DNA of 64,000 nucleotides, from NCBI GenBank assembly GCA_036771835.1, contig DAIPGN010000012.1:25349-89348 (forward strand), written 5' to 3'. Source of the stretch: UBA4877 sp002399285. GTDB lineage: Bacteria > Bacillota > Thermoanaerobacteria > Thermoanaerobacterales > UBA4877. The translations under genes were made by a program, and so were the position numbers. A model generated the notes under the pieces. That model saw nothing but the letters and a program-made list of their open reading frames with translations. It was not told the DNA's origin and searched no databases. Numbering within the stretch: position 1 is the first letter of the stretch; every line of letters starts with the position of its first letter. Positions 8,631 through 17,458 of this stretch are shown here, in pieces.

Positions 8631-9713
8631 TCATAAATTCATAGGCTGCCCTATAATCACCCTTGCATCGGGCGATGCCAGCTTCAAATCGTGACATCCG
8701 CAAGGGATCAACGCTCCGTGGCCCTGGATCAGCTTTACCGATCCATCCCTCCACTTAAGGTTTACGTCATTATCGACCGCGATCATTATCCTGTGCCCGT
8801 CAAAAGCCGGTAAAGCAAACCCGCCCTTAACGTCGACGACCTGCATGCCGAACGCATTGGTATCCGAGCCGCCTATCATCTGGGTCGACTTGCTTTCATT
8901 CTGCGTTATAACTTCCTTAGGCCTCATGATCACCTTTTCCCGTATTCCCTGCTGTGAATAAGTTGCAAAGTCAAACAAATTTATACCTTCATCAACGGAA
9001 AGTCCGCTGTACATCTCTTCATCGGTCAAAATAACGCCGTTTATATTTCTTTCGGCCCGGATCGTTATGTCGCTGCACTCGTGTATCTCCACGAAGAGAC
9101 ATCCCGGACCCACCGCATGCGGCATTCCCGCCGGTATCAATATGACGTCTCCCTCTTTTACCGGTATCTGGTGAAGACAGTCCACCATCCTATCCACATC
9201 CTGCTTTTCACACAGATCCCGCCACAGTTTCCTTGTCACATGCTCTTTAAAGCCCGCGTATACGCAGTTCTCTTTGCCCTCTACTCTTCTGGTCCTCGCA
9301 ATATACCAGGCCTCCGTCTTCCCGCAGATGCCGCCGAAATATTTTTTTGCATCGGCCTCCGTCGGATGGCACTGAAGGACAAGACGGACTATCGTATCCC
9401 CCGCTCTGGCAAGCACCGATAAATTATTGGGATTTCGCCTGTTGTAATTCTCGCCGAGAATGCCGTCGGGATCTTCCGCTATGATATCCCTCAATGATAC
9501 CGACCCCTGCTCAGGTATCGTCCTGCTGACGGCATATCCGTCCTCATGGCCCTTGGATATGGCGCCTATGGACGTCACAAGCAGCTCTTCGGCATTATGT
9601 CCGTCCTCGGCCGTGTCCATCCTTCTCCACTCATTTAAAAGTTTACCGCCTATATACGGCCGGGTTATCCTGTCATCGCCAAAAAGAATCGGCTTACTGC
9701 TCCACTCGCTCAT
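8631..9713 (-). CDS. Class I phosphomannose-isomerase-like protein
   Basis: A 360-residue cupin-type isomerase related to mannose-6-phosphate isomerase, which interconverts aldose and ketose 6-phosphates. Zinc-site motifs are present: LQCHPTEAD (His116), GKTEAWY (Glu134) and PAGMPHAVGPG (His199). The conserved arginine-containing stretch ITIRAERN also follows. I chose the ATG at 9713 because GGGAGAGG precedes it; longer in-frame starts lack a good site. In this cluster it would convert the PTS product or a downstream phosphosugar. Many members of this family act on sugars other than mannose, so the substrate is open. Confidence 0.85.
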   Translation of the reverse strand: MSEWSSKPILFGDDRITRPYIGGKLLNEWRRMDTAEDGHNAEELLVTSIGAISKGHEDGYAVSRTIPEQGSVSLRDIIAEDPDGILGENYNRRNPNNLSVLARAGDTIVRLVLQCHPTEADAKKYFGGICGKTEAWYIARTRRVEGKENCVYAGFKEHVTRKLWRDLCEKQDVDRMVDCLHQIPVKEGDVILIPAGMPHAVGPGCLFVEIHECSDITIRAERNINGVILTDEEMYSGLSVDEGINLFDFATYSQQGIREKVIMRPKEVITQNESKSTQMIGGSDTNAFGMQVVDVKGGFALPAFDGHRIMIAVDNDVNLKWRDGSVKLIQGHGALIPCGCHDLKLASPDARVIIGQPMNL

Positions 9714-9799
9714 GATCCTGTCCTCTCCCTTCTTCATTAAAATGTCTGTTTTTCGCATCCTTAGATAGAACTTCATTCATAGATGCGTGTTATATCAAA

Positions 9800-11251
9800 T
9801 CACACATTCTCTATGGTATCGTCCTTCATCATCAGATGCACCGCGCCCAGCTTGAACGTCTGAGGCAGCGCAAGGATATTTGGGTCCTCCCCCACTATCT
9901 TCTTTGCGTCCTTTAAAGCGTCTTCTATGGTAGCCCTGGTCTTCAGACCCATTCCCCTTGCATATCCCGGTTCCTGGGCGCCGCATATGTAGATGGCGGA
10001 TGTATTCTGCTCCGCTATGTGTCCGCAGGAGATCATGGAAAAGCCGTGAAACGGATGAAACGCATAGGCATATCTGTATTTTCTTATATACTCTTCATTG
10101 GTTGCAAAATACTCCCCATATTTATTCATATCCGGCAAAGTGTACATATGATTTTTTTGGAACATATCGTACATTTCCCGTAAATAGGGCCAATAGGCGT
10201 CATTAAAATAGCCGTTGCAGGCCGAGGCGCAGATGATGACACAGTTGTCCGCCATGATCCTCTTATGCCGTATCACCTGTGCCGAGAGCGCCTGCATCAG
10301 CATTATTGGATTGGTCCCCATGCCGTCGCCGTAATGAAATTCCTGCGGCATGCCGAATACCAAAACGTCGTATTTCTTTTCCGCAAAGGGCACGAAGGTC
10401 CTCTTATTGGCCATCTTCCAGGAATACGGCTGCATTACCTTGGCATAACCGCTGTTTATCTCGATCTGTCTCGATTTCGTATCCAGGACCGCATCGCAGC
10501 AGAAGAATTTCTTGCCCATACACTCCTCCATGTACTGCCCTATCTCATCAAACTTGGTTCTCATAAGGGAATGAGTGCTGACCGGAACAAAATCACTGCG
10601 GTGCATCACCTCGGGCACATGATGGGAAGCTATCGACCTCCAATGGGTTATGCCCGTGGCACAGTGCTTATAGCCGCCCGAATATCCCCCGTAGGGATTC
10701 CCCTGCGTGTGCCCTATGAGGATAGCGACGTCGCTGTCATAGACATATTTGTTCATTATGACGGGATCTCCGCGCTTCGTCTTCCCCAGGTCCACCAAGT
10801 GCTCATAGTCTTCGCTGTCATGATTGATTATCCGGCCCGTATGCCAAAACTCATTGAATATCTCGGGACCCAAAATATTGTAGATTTCCTGTTTCGTGTT
10901 TTTTCTGTGAAGGCCGTTGGAACAGATCAGCAGGATATCCTCTTTTTCCACGCCGGCGGCATAAAGTTCCTTCAATATGACCTTTATGGCCGTCTTCCTG
11001 TGGGAAGTCGGCTGTTCTCCGCCCTTTACCTTATCGGGAAATACGATGGTCACCTTGGCTCCCTTAAATGCGAGCTGCGATAAAGGTTCCATTCCCATGG
11101 GGTTTCTGACGGACTCCAGGGTCTTCTGTTCCAGCTGTTCCTCGGGAATATACGGAGGATCGGGGATGGTCTCCCCTGGTATAAAAACGTCCGTATTTTC
11201 CGGAAGATCAGCTTCAACGGTGCCCAATCCATATTCAAAACTAAGCCTCAT
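9800..11251 (-). CDS. LarA-family (nickel-pincer) racemase/epimerase homologue
   Basis: A 483-residue member of the lactate-racemase LarA superfamily, whose characterised members racemise or epimerise alpha-hydroxyacids with a nickel-pincer nucleotide cofactor. Visible equivalents of LarA residues are SNGLHRK (His115), ILIGHT (His181), the cofactor-anchoring lysine in YSGGYKHC (Lys195) and ASHH (His210/211). The D-x-x-R segment is altered (PDKVKGGEQPTSHR), so this is not plain LarA. No cofactor genes (larB, larC, larE) lie in the window. It is placed between a TIM-like and a PMI-like gene in one operon, which suggests a sugar-acid or other hydroxyacid substrate rather than lactate (inference). 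Confidence 0.8.
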   Translation of the reverse strand: MRLSFEYGLGTVEADLPENTDVFIPGETIPDPPYIPEEQLEQKTLESVRNPMGMEPLSQLAFKGAKVTIVFPDKVKGGEQPTSHRKTAIKVILKELYAAGVEKEDILLICSNGLHRKNTKQEIYNILGPEIFNEFWHTGRIINHDSEDYEHLVDLGKTKRGDPVIMNKYVYDSDVAILIGHTQGNPYGGYSGGYKHCATGITHWRSIASHHVPEVMHRSDFVPVSTHSLMRTKFDEIGQYMEECMGKKFFCCDAVLDTKSRQIEINSGYAKVMQPYSWKMANKRTFVPFAEKKYDVLVFGMPQEFHYGDGMGTNPIMLMQALSAQVIRHKRIMADNCVIICASACNGYFNDAYWPYLREMYDMFQKNHMYTLPDMNKYGEYFATNEEYIRKYRYAYAFHPFHGFSMISCGHIAEQNTSAIYICGAQEPGYARGMGLKTRATIEDALKDAKKIVGEDPNILALPQTFKLGAVHLMMKDDTIENV

Positions 11252-11271
11252 ATATGTCCACTTCCCTTTCG

Positions 11272-12108
11272 TTAATAACCCATATATATTTTAACTATTT
11301 CCAAGTACTCGTCGGGATAAAAACCGATGTCTCCCGTAAATCTTGTCAATGCGATGAGACCCCCGCTTATTTCGGGTATCGAGGCAAGCATTTCGGCGTT
11401 TTCCCTTTTAAGGCCGCCGCCGTATACGACGTCCATTCCTCCGGATACTTCCTTTATATAGGCCGCCGTCTTTGCAATGTATTCTCTATCCGGAGCAGAC
11501 TTCCCGGGCCCAATGGCCCATACCGGCTCATAGGCGATCACCGCGTCTTTTCTGTCCACGTCTTTGAGGCCGATCTCTATCTGACCCTTCAGTATATTCT
11601 CCCGATCCGCCTGTTCATCGCTGCTTTCTCCTATACAATAGAGTACCCTTAAACCCACTGACAATGCTGCTTTTATTTCTTTATTTAAAATGCGGTCGAC
11701 CGCCGCCCTATCATTGACTCCGGCCTCGCGCATAATGCCTGCCTTGTCCTTTCTTTCCTCGCAGTGGCCTATTATGGCGCTGCTGCATCCCATCGCCTTG
11801 ACAGCGCTTGCAGTACAGTTCGTCGTAAAGGCTCCGAAGTTTTCTCCTGCGGAAATATCCTCCCTATATACGCCCTGACTGCCTATGGAAAGCCGTCCTT
11901 CCGGATCAAGGGCCTCCACGGCGGGGATTATATGCGCCTCCGGCATGTATACCACGAATTCGATTTCCTCCGCGCTATACTTACGTAGTTTGTCCCGGAT
12001 GCTGTTTATTATATACTTTCCCCACTGATTTACCGGCGCGATGGTATTGACGCCTCCTAAATCCTTGGGCACATCAAACCTTTTCAAGTTTAAAAATATA
12101 TGCTTCAT
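11272..12108 (-). CDS. Triosephosphate-isomerase-like protein (divergent clade)
   Basis: A 278-residue TIM-family protein. Catalytic residues are conserved: Asn7 and Lys9 (FLNLKRF), His115 in IIGHCEERK, Glu194 in AYEPVWAIGPG, and the phosphate-binding GGGLKREN. The usual NWKMN is replaced by NLKRF, GHSERR by GHCEER, and the chain is some 25 residues longer than standard TIM. The TIM fold also includes tetrulose-phosphate isomerases of erythritol/threitol catabolism, so the substrate may not be triose phosphate. It is the first gene of the operon, next to the LacI regulator's divergent promoter region, which favours a pathway-specific role over housekeeping glycolysis. Confidence 0.85.
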   Translation of the reverse strand: MKHIFLNLKRFDVPKDLGGVNTIAPVNQWGKYIINSIRDKLRKYSAEEIEFVVYMPEAHIIPAVEALDPEGRLSIGSQGVYREDISAGENFGAFTTNCTASAVKAMGCSSAIIGHCEERKDKAGIMREAGVNDRAAVDRILNKEIKAALSVGLRVLYCIGESSDEQADRENILKGQIEIGLKDVDRKDAVIAYEPVWAIGPGKSAPDREYIAKTAAYIKEVSGGMDVVYGGGLKRENAEMLASIPEISGGLIALTRFTGDIGFYPDEYLEIVKIYMGY

Positions 12109-12123
12109 GGCATTCTCCTTTAT

Positions 12124-12144
12124 GTGTTAGTTTTATATTAACAC
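12124..12144. promoter_or_regulatory. Inverted repeat in the TIM operon leader
   Basis: GTGTTA / TAACAC arms, 6 bp, lie 16 bases before the TIM-like start codon. This is a possible operator or leader hairpin for the minus-strand operon. Confidence 0.35.
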
Positions 12145-12174
12145 CTCGCGGGTATGCTTTACAATCAGTTTTTA

Positions 12175-12188
12175 CGCAAACGTTGTCT
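12175..12188. promoter_or_regulatory. Candidate LacI-family operator
   Basis: CGCAAACGTTGTCT has the central CG and partial dyad of LacI/GalR operators and matches the general pattern TGWAANCGNTNWCA at 11 of 14 positions. It lies in the 333-base gap between the TIM operon and the divergent lacI-type gene. It could serve the local LacI regulator or CcpA. Confidence 0.5.
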
Positions 12189-12441
12189 CAATTTTGCCTA
12201 AGTCTCCTGCTTATGATTCGCTCAATTCTCAATAGTGGATACATGCGTAAATGCCCATCAGTACTAATTTTTTATAAATTTAAAAGGAAAATCTGACTTT
12301 ATGTCGAATATATAATTGTTGAATGGTTTAAATGAAAATATACATCCTAAATATAATTACGCAACTTTTTACTCAAAATATCTATGATTTTTTACTTCAA
12401 GTATATACAGGTATTAATGATTCGCAGGGAGTGATTTTTTG

Positions 12442-13476
12442 ATGACCTTAAAGGAAATAGCAGAGCAGGCCGGAGTTTCGATCTCCACAGTCTCCAGAGT
12501 TCTGAATATGAAATATAGCAATGCCGCCAGCAAAGAGACTAAGGAGCGCATCTGGGAGATCGTTCGTAAGACCGGATATGTACCCAACGTTCATGCCCGC
12601 AGTTTAAAAATGGGGGCGGATCAAAGCGAGTCCCTTGAAGAGCCCAAATCCCTTTTATGCGTATATGCGCGGTCCTCCACATCGTCTGAAAACCCTTTTT
12701 TCTCGGCGATAGCCACCTCTATCGAATACGAGGCCTACAGGCATAATTGTTTGATCAAATATACGTTTTTGGGATACGATCTTTCCCATCCGCAGATAAC
12801 CAAACAGATCACCGATATCAAGGCGGACGGCGTCATCATGTTGGGCCGTTACGATGAGAAACTATTATATTCTTTTTTGAAGAACTATAAGAACGTAGTC
12901 TATACGGGCTTAAATAAAATTCATACCAAATATGACCAGGTCATCTGCGACGGTTACGAAGCCGCCTGTATCGCCGTCGATTACCTGTATAATATAGGTC
13001 ACAGAAAAATAGCCTATATAGGCGAGACAAAAAACGAAACCCGGTTTTTGGGATACACCGGCACATTGAAACGTTTAAACCTTCAGTCCGATCAAAAAAA
13101 TGTAGTCACGATAAAGCAATCGTCCGAGGGCGGTTATGAGGGCGCCCAGCGGTTGATCAACAACAGCGATGATTTTTCCGCGGTCTTTTGCGCCAACGAC
13201 GTCACCGCCATAGGCGCTCTGCGCGCCTTTAAAGAGTCTGGCATAAATATCCCGGGAGACGTTTCCATCATAAGCGTCGACGATATCGAAATGGCCCAGT
13301 ATGCTTCACCGATGCTGACCACCATCCATATACCCACCGACGAGCTTGGCAAATACGCCACCAAGGTGCTTTTAGACAGGATCGCCAACGGGGACCACAT
13401 GCCTTTAAAGGTAGAATTGCCCTTTTATATCGTCAAGCGCGAAAGCTGTGACAAACCCTCCGAAAAGCGGAAATAA
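12442..13476 (+). CDS. LacI/GalR-family transcription regulator
   Basis: A 344-residue regulator. The N-terminal helix-turn-helix MTLKEIAEQAGVSISTVSRVLN is the classic LacI DNA-binding head with its hinge. The rest is a periplasmic-binding-protein-like sugar sensor, with typical segments such as ADGVIMLGR, NIGHRKIAYIG, AVFCANDVTAIGALRA and SIISVDDIEMAQYASPMLTTIHIP. The ATG at 12442 follows a GGGAG site; a TTG one codon earlier is less likely. It is divergent from the TIM-LarA-PTS operon and is the obvious controller of it. The gene ends at a shared terminator facing the ROK kinase. Confidence 0.93.
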   Translation: MTLKEIAEQAGVSISTVSRVLNMKYSNAASKETKERIWEIVRKTGYVPNVHARSLKMGADQSESLEEPKSLLCVYARSSTSSENPFFSAIATSIEYEAYRHNCLIKYTFLGYDLSHPQITKQITDIKADGVIMLGRYDEKLLYSFLKNYKNVVYTGLNKIHTKYDQVICDGYEAACIAVDYLYNIGHRKIAYIGETKNETRFLGYTGTLKRLNLQSDQKNVVTIKQSSEGGYEGAQRLINNSDDFSAVFCANDVTAIGALRAFKESGINIPGDVSIISVDDIEMAQYASPMLTTIHIPTDELGKYATKVLLDRIANGDHMPLKVELPFYIVKRESCDKPSEKRK

Positions 13477-13478
13477 TA

Positions 13479-13516
13479 AAAACGCTCTCGTCTATCTAAA
13501 TAGACAAGGGCGTTTT
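13479..13516. terminator. Bidirectional terminator between lacI-type and ROK genes
   Basis: AAAACGCTCTCGTCTAT pairs with ATAGACAAGGGCGTTTT around a 4-base loop. The T-rich and A-rich flanks suit termination in both directions. Confidence 0.85.
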
Positions 13517-13539
13517 GAAAGAAATGTGATTTGTATAAC

Positions 13540-14445
13540 CTACATTTGTTCGGAATCCATAAGGAACCGGACAGCCCCTATGATACCGGCATTGTTTCTG
13601 CACTCCGCAAGCACTATGGGACACTGCCCCGTAAATTCCCCGGGCAGGAACCTGGCCGTATGGCTGCGGACCGCATCCAGCAGATAATCGCCCTGTCCGG
13701 TTATTCCGCCTCCGACGATTATCTTTTGGGGATCGAAAAACACGATGATGTTGGCGATCACCTTGCCGATCCTTTCAGCCCAATCTTCAAATACCCGGCA
13801 GGCCGCCTCGTCCCGTTTACGGACGCTCTCGAAAAAGTCGATGCCGGAGATTTCCCTTCCCATTTTTTCTTCGGCGTTTTCCAGCAGGCCCTTTGTGGAA
13901 TATTCCGTTTCTAAGTAATGGCTGCCGTCTGTATAATCCAGATAGCCGATCTCGCCCGCGCGGAAATTGGCGCCCTCATAGAGATGCGAATCGATCACCA
14001 GGCATCCGCCGATGCCGGTGCCTATCGTCATGCAGAAGAAGGTGCCGCAGTCCCGTCCCGCACCCAGCCACTTTTCACCCAGCGCCGCAGCGCGCACGTC
14101 GTTTAAGATGCTCACGGAAAGCCCTGCCCTTTCTTCCAGAGCGGCCTTTAAATTGAATCTCTCCAAAAAGGGTATGTTCTGAATGCCTCCCAGAATGACG
14201 CCGCTCTTAGTGTCGACTATCCCGGCCGTGCTGATCCCCACTCCTTCAATTCCTTGTTCTTTTTGCTGCAGTATCAATTCCAATAATTTTTCAAGAAAAC
14301 ATGGGCGGCCGCGTTCCGGCTCCGTAGCGATCTGTCCGTTTTCCAGCATAGTTCCGTCCGACCGTATGCGCCCCCATTTGATAGAGGTTCCTCCTATATC
14401 GATCCCCAGATATAACTTTTCTTCATTTGCCGACGTTTTATTCAT
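13540..14445 (-). CDS. ROK-family sugar kinase
   Basis: A 301-residue ROK kinase that transfers phosphate from ATP to a free sugar. Motifs are the phosphate-binding DIGGTSIKWG (Asp16), the catalytic LNDVRAAALGE, the second phosphate loop IGTGIGGC, and the adenosine-side IIVGGGIT. The Cys-rich zinc motif of glucokinase-type and repressor-type ROK proteins is absent (GEIGYLDYTDGSHYLETEYS instead). There is no N-terminal winged helix, so it is an enzyme, not a repressor. The ATG at 14445 has AAGGTGG upstream. It is convergent with the LacI gene and follows the broken TIM-barrel gene on the same strand. It may phosphorylate a sugar freed by that enzyme. Confidence 0.9.
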   Translation of the reverse strand: MNKTSANEEKLYLGIDIGGTSIKWGRIRSDGTMLENGQIATEPERGRPCFLEKLLELILQQKEQGIEGVGISTAGIVDTKSGVILGGIQNIPFLERFNLKAALEERAGLSVSILNDVRAAALGEKWLGAGRDCGTFFCMTIGTGIGGCLVIDSHLYEGANFRAGEIGYLDYTDGSHYLETEYSTKGLLENAEEKMGREISGIDFFESVRKRDEAACRVFEDWAERIGKVIANIIVFFDPQKIIVGGGITGQGDYLLDAVRSHTARFLPGEFTGQCPIVLAECRNNAGIIGAVRFLMDSEQM

Positions 14446-14504
14446 TTGCTCCGCCACCTTATTATTTTTATGTACTCTGTTTGCATCCCCGCCGGGGCGA
14501 GTCC

Positions 14505-15631
14505 CTATAGATCGGCCAGCGATTCCAGAAAGTCCTGCGTGTCGGAAAGGACATCCCAGGAGAGAACGGCCCGGCCGGCGTTCTCCCGCTCCAATACCTC
14601 AGCGGTCTGTAGGACATAATTTAGATCCGCATGGCAGATATCCCGCTTTGCATTGATCTCGAATCCGGCATAGACCGGACAGCGTGCGCCGGATACCGCC
14701 TTAATCTGCCTACGCAGCGACTCCGGCGAACACAGATCGCCGATGTTCCAAAGCCGCTGCAGCACGCCCTCAGACTCGCAGCCGCGCAGGCGAAGCTGCC
14801 GCACCATGCAGGCTGCTTCATAGGGTATGCCCGCAGGCGCCTGCGTGACCCTGTAGAGCATAGTCTTTATAAAATCCGCATTCTCCGAAAGCGCTCCTAT
14901 GTCCTGCCCCACCCAATAGCTGAACATAGGAGCGTAGACGTCCAAACCGACCTTCATCCCCAGCCCGCGAAAGTGACCGGCAAGATCATTTACCGCATCG
15001 GTGATGATCTCCGACCTCACCTCATATACTTTATCTATTAATGGATCGGCAAAACGGTATCTCCCGTTTTCCACAGCGTCCGGCAGCAGGAAGGACTTAT
15101 CGGTCAGCTTCATACGCTTTGAGAATTCATTCATATCTATGCCGGACTTTTGATACCGCTCGCCGCATCTTTCACAGAAGCAGCCCATGGCCGCTTCAAA
15201 CCCGTTGCCGAAAGAAGAAAATCTGATCTTGTCCAGAAATACGCCGTCAAACCCCATCCCGTCGAAATTCTCCCTGTATATCTCCTTTATATTTTCGATG
15301 TTGACCGGGTCCGACGGGCAACGAATGTAAAATCTTCTCCCTTGATGACCTTTGCAGCGGCATGCGTTTTCCCATTATAGTCGACGGCGGGCGCGGCGTC
15401 CGCAATGCCGGAGACCTCAGAAAATACCGGCAGCCACAGATACCCCTGTTTCCCACGCCGATGCAGTTCTTCCAATACGGGACCGTAGAGGCCGCGGTCG
15501 GTGCTCCAGCCTAGGATCACGCCCTCCAAGTCCAGCAGATCACCCACATAGCGGATGCGTTTCAGTAGCTGATCCTGCTTCATGCGGCATTCACGAAAGC
15601 CTCCCGTAAACGCCTGCGCCAAATATCTCAA
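14505..15631 (-). pseudogene. Frameshifted TIM-barrel (glycoside-hydrolase-like) gene
   Basis: Two reading frames belong to one gene. The 5' part (15631 to about 15320, TTG start behind AAGGGGGG) gives ...GEDFTFVA. One base appears to be missing near 15320, after which the other frame reads CPSDPVNIENIKEIYRENF and then GMGFDGVFLDKIRF to the stop at 14505. Joined, this is a protein of about 375 residues with a GIFLDKIR-like barrel strand, a zinc-like pair CFCERCG, and later strands KVGLDVYAPMF and PVYAGFEI. These resemble uncharacterised glycoside-hydrolase-like barrels. Either the gene is dead in this strain or the base was lost in sequencing. The intact protein could process a glycoside for the neighbouring ROK kinase (inference). 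Confidence 0.8.
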
Positions 15632-15724
15632 ACCTGTCCCCCCTTAGCGGATATAATTGTCTTCGATCTAATCATAAGGCAGGCCCGGCCTTATAGTCAA
15701 TAGCCGGCCGGCTTATCAACAAAT

Positions 15725-15789
15725 CTTAAAATATCTTAAATATTATTTAACCCTTTTTTAACTTCTCTATTTGGAAAATGTACTATAAT
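15725..15789 (+). promoter_or_regulatory. Promoter with 10-bp spaced CTTAA repeats
   Basis: A TATAAT at 15784-15789 is preceded by CTTAAAATATCTTAAATATT at 15725-15744 and TTTAAC ten bases on. These are direct repeats with helical spacing of the sort bound by OmpR/PhoB-type regulators. The same arrangement is duplicated at 17368-17432 before the truncated paralogue. Confidence 0.5.
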
Positions 15790-15865
15790 ATGAATAGACA
15801 CAGGGTGATCAGATCACGAAAATGGCCTTTAAAATTATAAATAATCTGAATAGAGGAGTGGTATT

Positions 15866-16666
15866 ATGTATAAAAAATTAACGGCAGGACTTCTTCTTCT
15901 CTGCATGACCGCTTTGCCCGGCCTCAGCTACACTGCGGCCCATGCGGACACACCCGCAAATGCCGCGGGAAAACCTACGGTCATAGCGACCGAAGCTGCG
16001 GACGTTACGGGAGACGGCGTTAAGGACAGCATAACTCTTGTAGGTACGAGTCCCGATGACAACAGCGCCTTCCAGAACAGCATCAGCTTAAGGATATTTG
16101 ATGCATCAACAAATAAGATGATCGAAGCTGACCTTAAGGATTTCGGCGGATACGAACCCAAGATATTCCTGGGCGACTTCACCGGCGATAAGGTAAAGGA
16201 TATAATGATAAGTGCTCCCACCGGAGGCAGCGGCGGGATAATAGACAACAGGATAGTCACCGTCAAGGACGGCAAGGCCCAGCTGATATTCGGCGAAGAT
16301 GACAATGCAGGCCTGGCCCTTTCCGGGAAATTCGCCGACGGCTTTAAAGCAAATTTGAAGGTGGAACAGCTGAACAAGGACTTCACGGTCGACTTAAGCG
16401 CTTTTAAGGATGGTTACGTAGAAGGCGGAACATATGATGCCAGCGGCAAGCTCAAGGTGGACGTGGAGCCCTGGGCGGATGGATTCTCCCTCTTAGAGCC
16501 CGTAGAATATACCGGAGACGGCACATACTATCTGAGAGGCATTCAGAGCATATCCGGCGTAGCGCATGTGAACAGGATATCCAATATGGAGTCCCTCTGG
16601 AAATACTCCGACGGCAAATGGGTGCCGTGCAATGTGACCTATTCAACGTCTCTCGTAGCCCAGTAA
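15866..16666 (+). CDS. Secreted protein with DxTGDGxxD-type repeats
   Basis: A 266-residue exported protein. Residues 1-28 form a signal peptide (MYKKL, a hydrophobic core, cleavage near AHA-D). Two segments, DVTGDGVKDSI and DFTGDKVKDIM, match the Asp-rich calcium-loop style of FG-GAP/dockerin-like repeats, and a third YTGDGTYYL lies near the end. No catalytic motif is seen. It is probably an extracellular or wall-associated protein of unknown function. A shortened copy of the gene follows 0.8 kb downstream. A strong terminator closes the gene. Confidence 0.85.
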   Translation: MYKKLTAGLLLLCMTALPGLSYTAAHADTPANAAGKPTVIATEAADVTGDGVKDSITLVGTSPDDNSAFQNSISLRIFDASTNKMIEADLKDFGGYEPKIFLGDFTGDKVKDIMISAPTGGSGGIIDNRIVTVKDGKAQLIFGEDDNAGLALSGKFADGFKANLKVEQLNKDFTVDLSAFKDGYVEGGTYDASGKLKVDVEPWADGFSLLEPVEYTGDGTYYLRGIQSISGVAHVNRISNMESLWKYSDGKWVPCNVTYSTSLVAQ

Positions 16667-16684
16667 AAGCAAGCAAGAATCCAT

Positions 16685-16712
16685 AAACCGCGCAGAAATG
16701 CGCGGTTTATTA
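16685..16712 (+). terminator. Rho-independent terminator
   Basis: Perfect 9-bp stem AAACCGCGC / GCGCGGTTT with a 6-base loop follows the secreted-protein gene. It is followed by ATTATAT, so the T-tract is modest. Confidence 0.75.
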
Positions 16713-16740
16713 TATCATATGATGGCGTTTTGAAAGGGGC

Positions 16741-16776
16741 CCCGCACGATTTGTCGCGGCCTGCCGGTTTGTCTGC
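16741..16776 (-). repeat. Dispersed CAGRCCG repeat, copy C (half element)
   Basis: Minus strand: GCAGACAAACCGGCAGGCCG then CGACAAATCGTGCGGG. This nearly duplicates the left part of copies A (4081) and E (39662). No matching right end is present, so the copy is truncated. Confidence 0.7.
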
Positions 16777-16791
16777 ACGCTGAACAGCGCT

Positions 16792-17238
16792 TTATCTGTT
16801 GGATATTTCTAAAACCATTTGGATATGCGGAATCCCATCTTCTAAAAATTCTTCCGATACCTGCTTAAATCCTGCTTTAGCGTAAAATCCTTTTGCATAT
16901 GACTGAGCTTCAATTTTTATTCTATCTGCTTTCATTCTATCTTTCGCGACCTCTATTCCCTCAAGAAGAATTTTGTTCCCCAATCCGCATCCTCTCTTTA
17001 GTGTCAATACTCTTCCAATCGAAACCTCTTCAAAGGACACTCCTCCGTCTATTACTCTCAAATAGGCCTTAATTCCCGTGTTGTCTCTTAGAAATACGTG
17101 GTATGAATACCCGTCTTTGTCATCTATTTCTTGATATGCACAATTTTGTTCCACTACAAATACCGCTACTCTGATCTGTAGTATTTCATATAATTCCTCA
17201 GTGGATAATTCTTCAAAGCGCTTTACAATTAAATCCAT
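16792..17238 (-). CDS. ElaA-type GNAT acetyltransferase
   Basis: A 148-residue GNAT-fold N-acetyltransferase of the ElaA subgroup. The opening FEELSTEELYEILQIRVAVFVVEQNCAYQEIDDKD is the ElaA signature. The acetyl-CoA loop is VLTLKRGCGLGNKIL, where R-G-x-G-x-G/A is partly degenerate (RGCGLG), and YAKGFYAKAGF is the C-terminal motif. Acetyl acceptor unknown. It stands alone, inserted between a gene and its partial duplicate, on the opposite strand and with a more A+T-rich sequence than its flanks, suggesting separate arrival. Confidence 0.88.
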   Translation of the reverse strand: MDLIVKRFEELSTEELYEILQIRVAVFVVEQNCAYQEIDDKDGYSYHVFLRDNTGIKAYLRVIDGGVSFEEVSIGRVLTLKRGCGLGNKILLEGIEVAKDRMKADRIKIEAQSYAKGFYAKAGFKQVSEEFLEDGIPHIQMVLEISNR

Positions 17239-17458
17239 TTGTCTGACCCCGCTTCCTCATGTTTTATATTAATATAATAACGCACATTTGGGGAAATGTC
17301 AGCATAGAGCCGGGGCACAAGGTGGATCCGGCCGTATATTCAATAGACGGCAGTTTTATAAATAGATCTTAAAATATCTTAAATATTATTTAACCTCATT
17401 TCAACTTTCTAATTTTAAAAATGTTCTATAATGTATATAGACAAAAATTGAACCAAGA

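Noticed and set aside
10265..11083. 272-codon frame opposite the LarA-family gene
   Set aside because: Antisense shadow of a well-supported gene, with Tyr/His/Leu-rich low-complexity composition.
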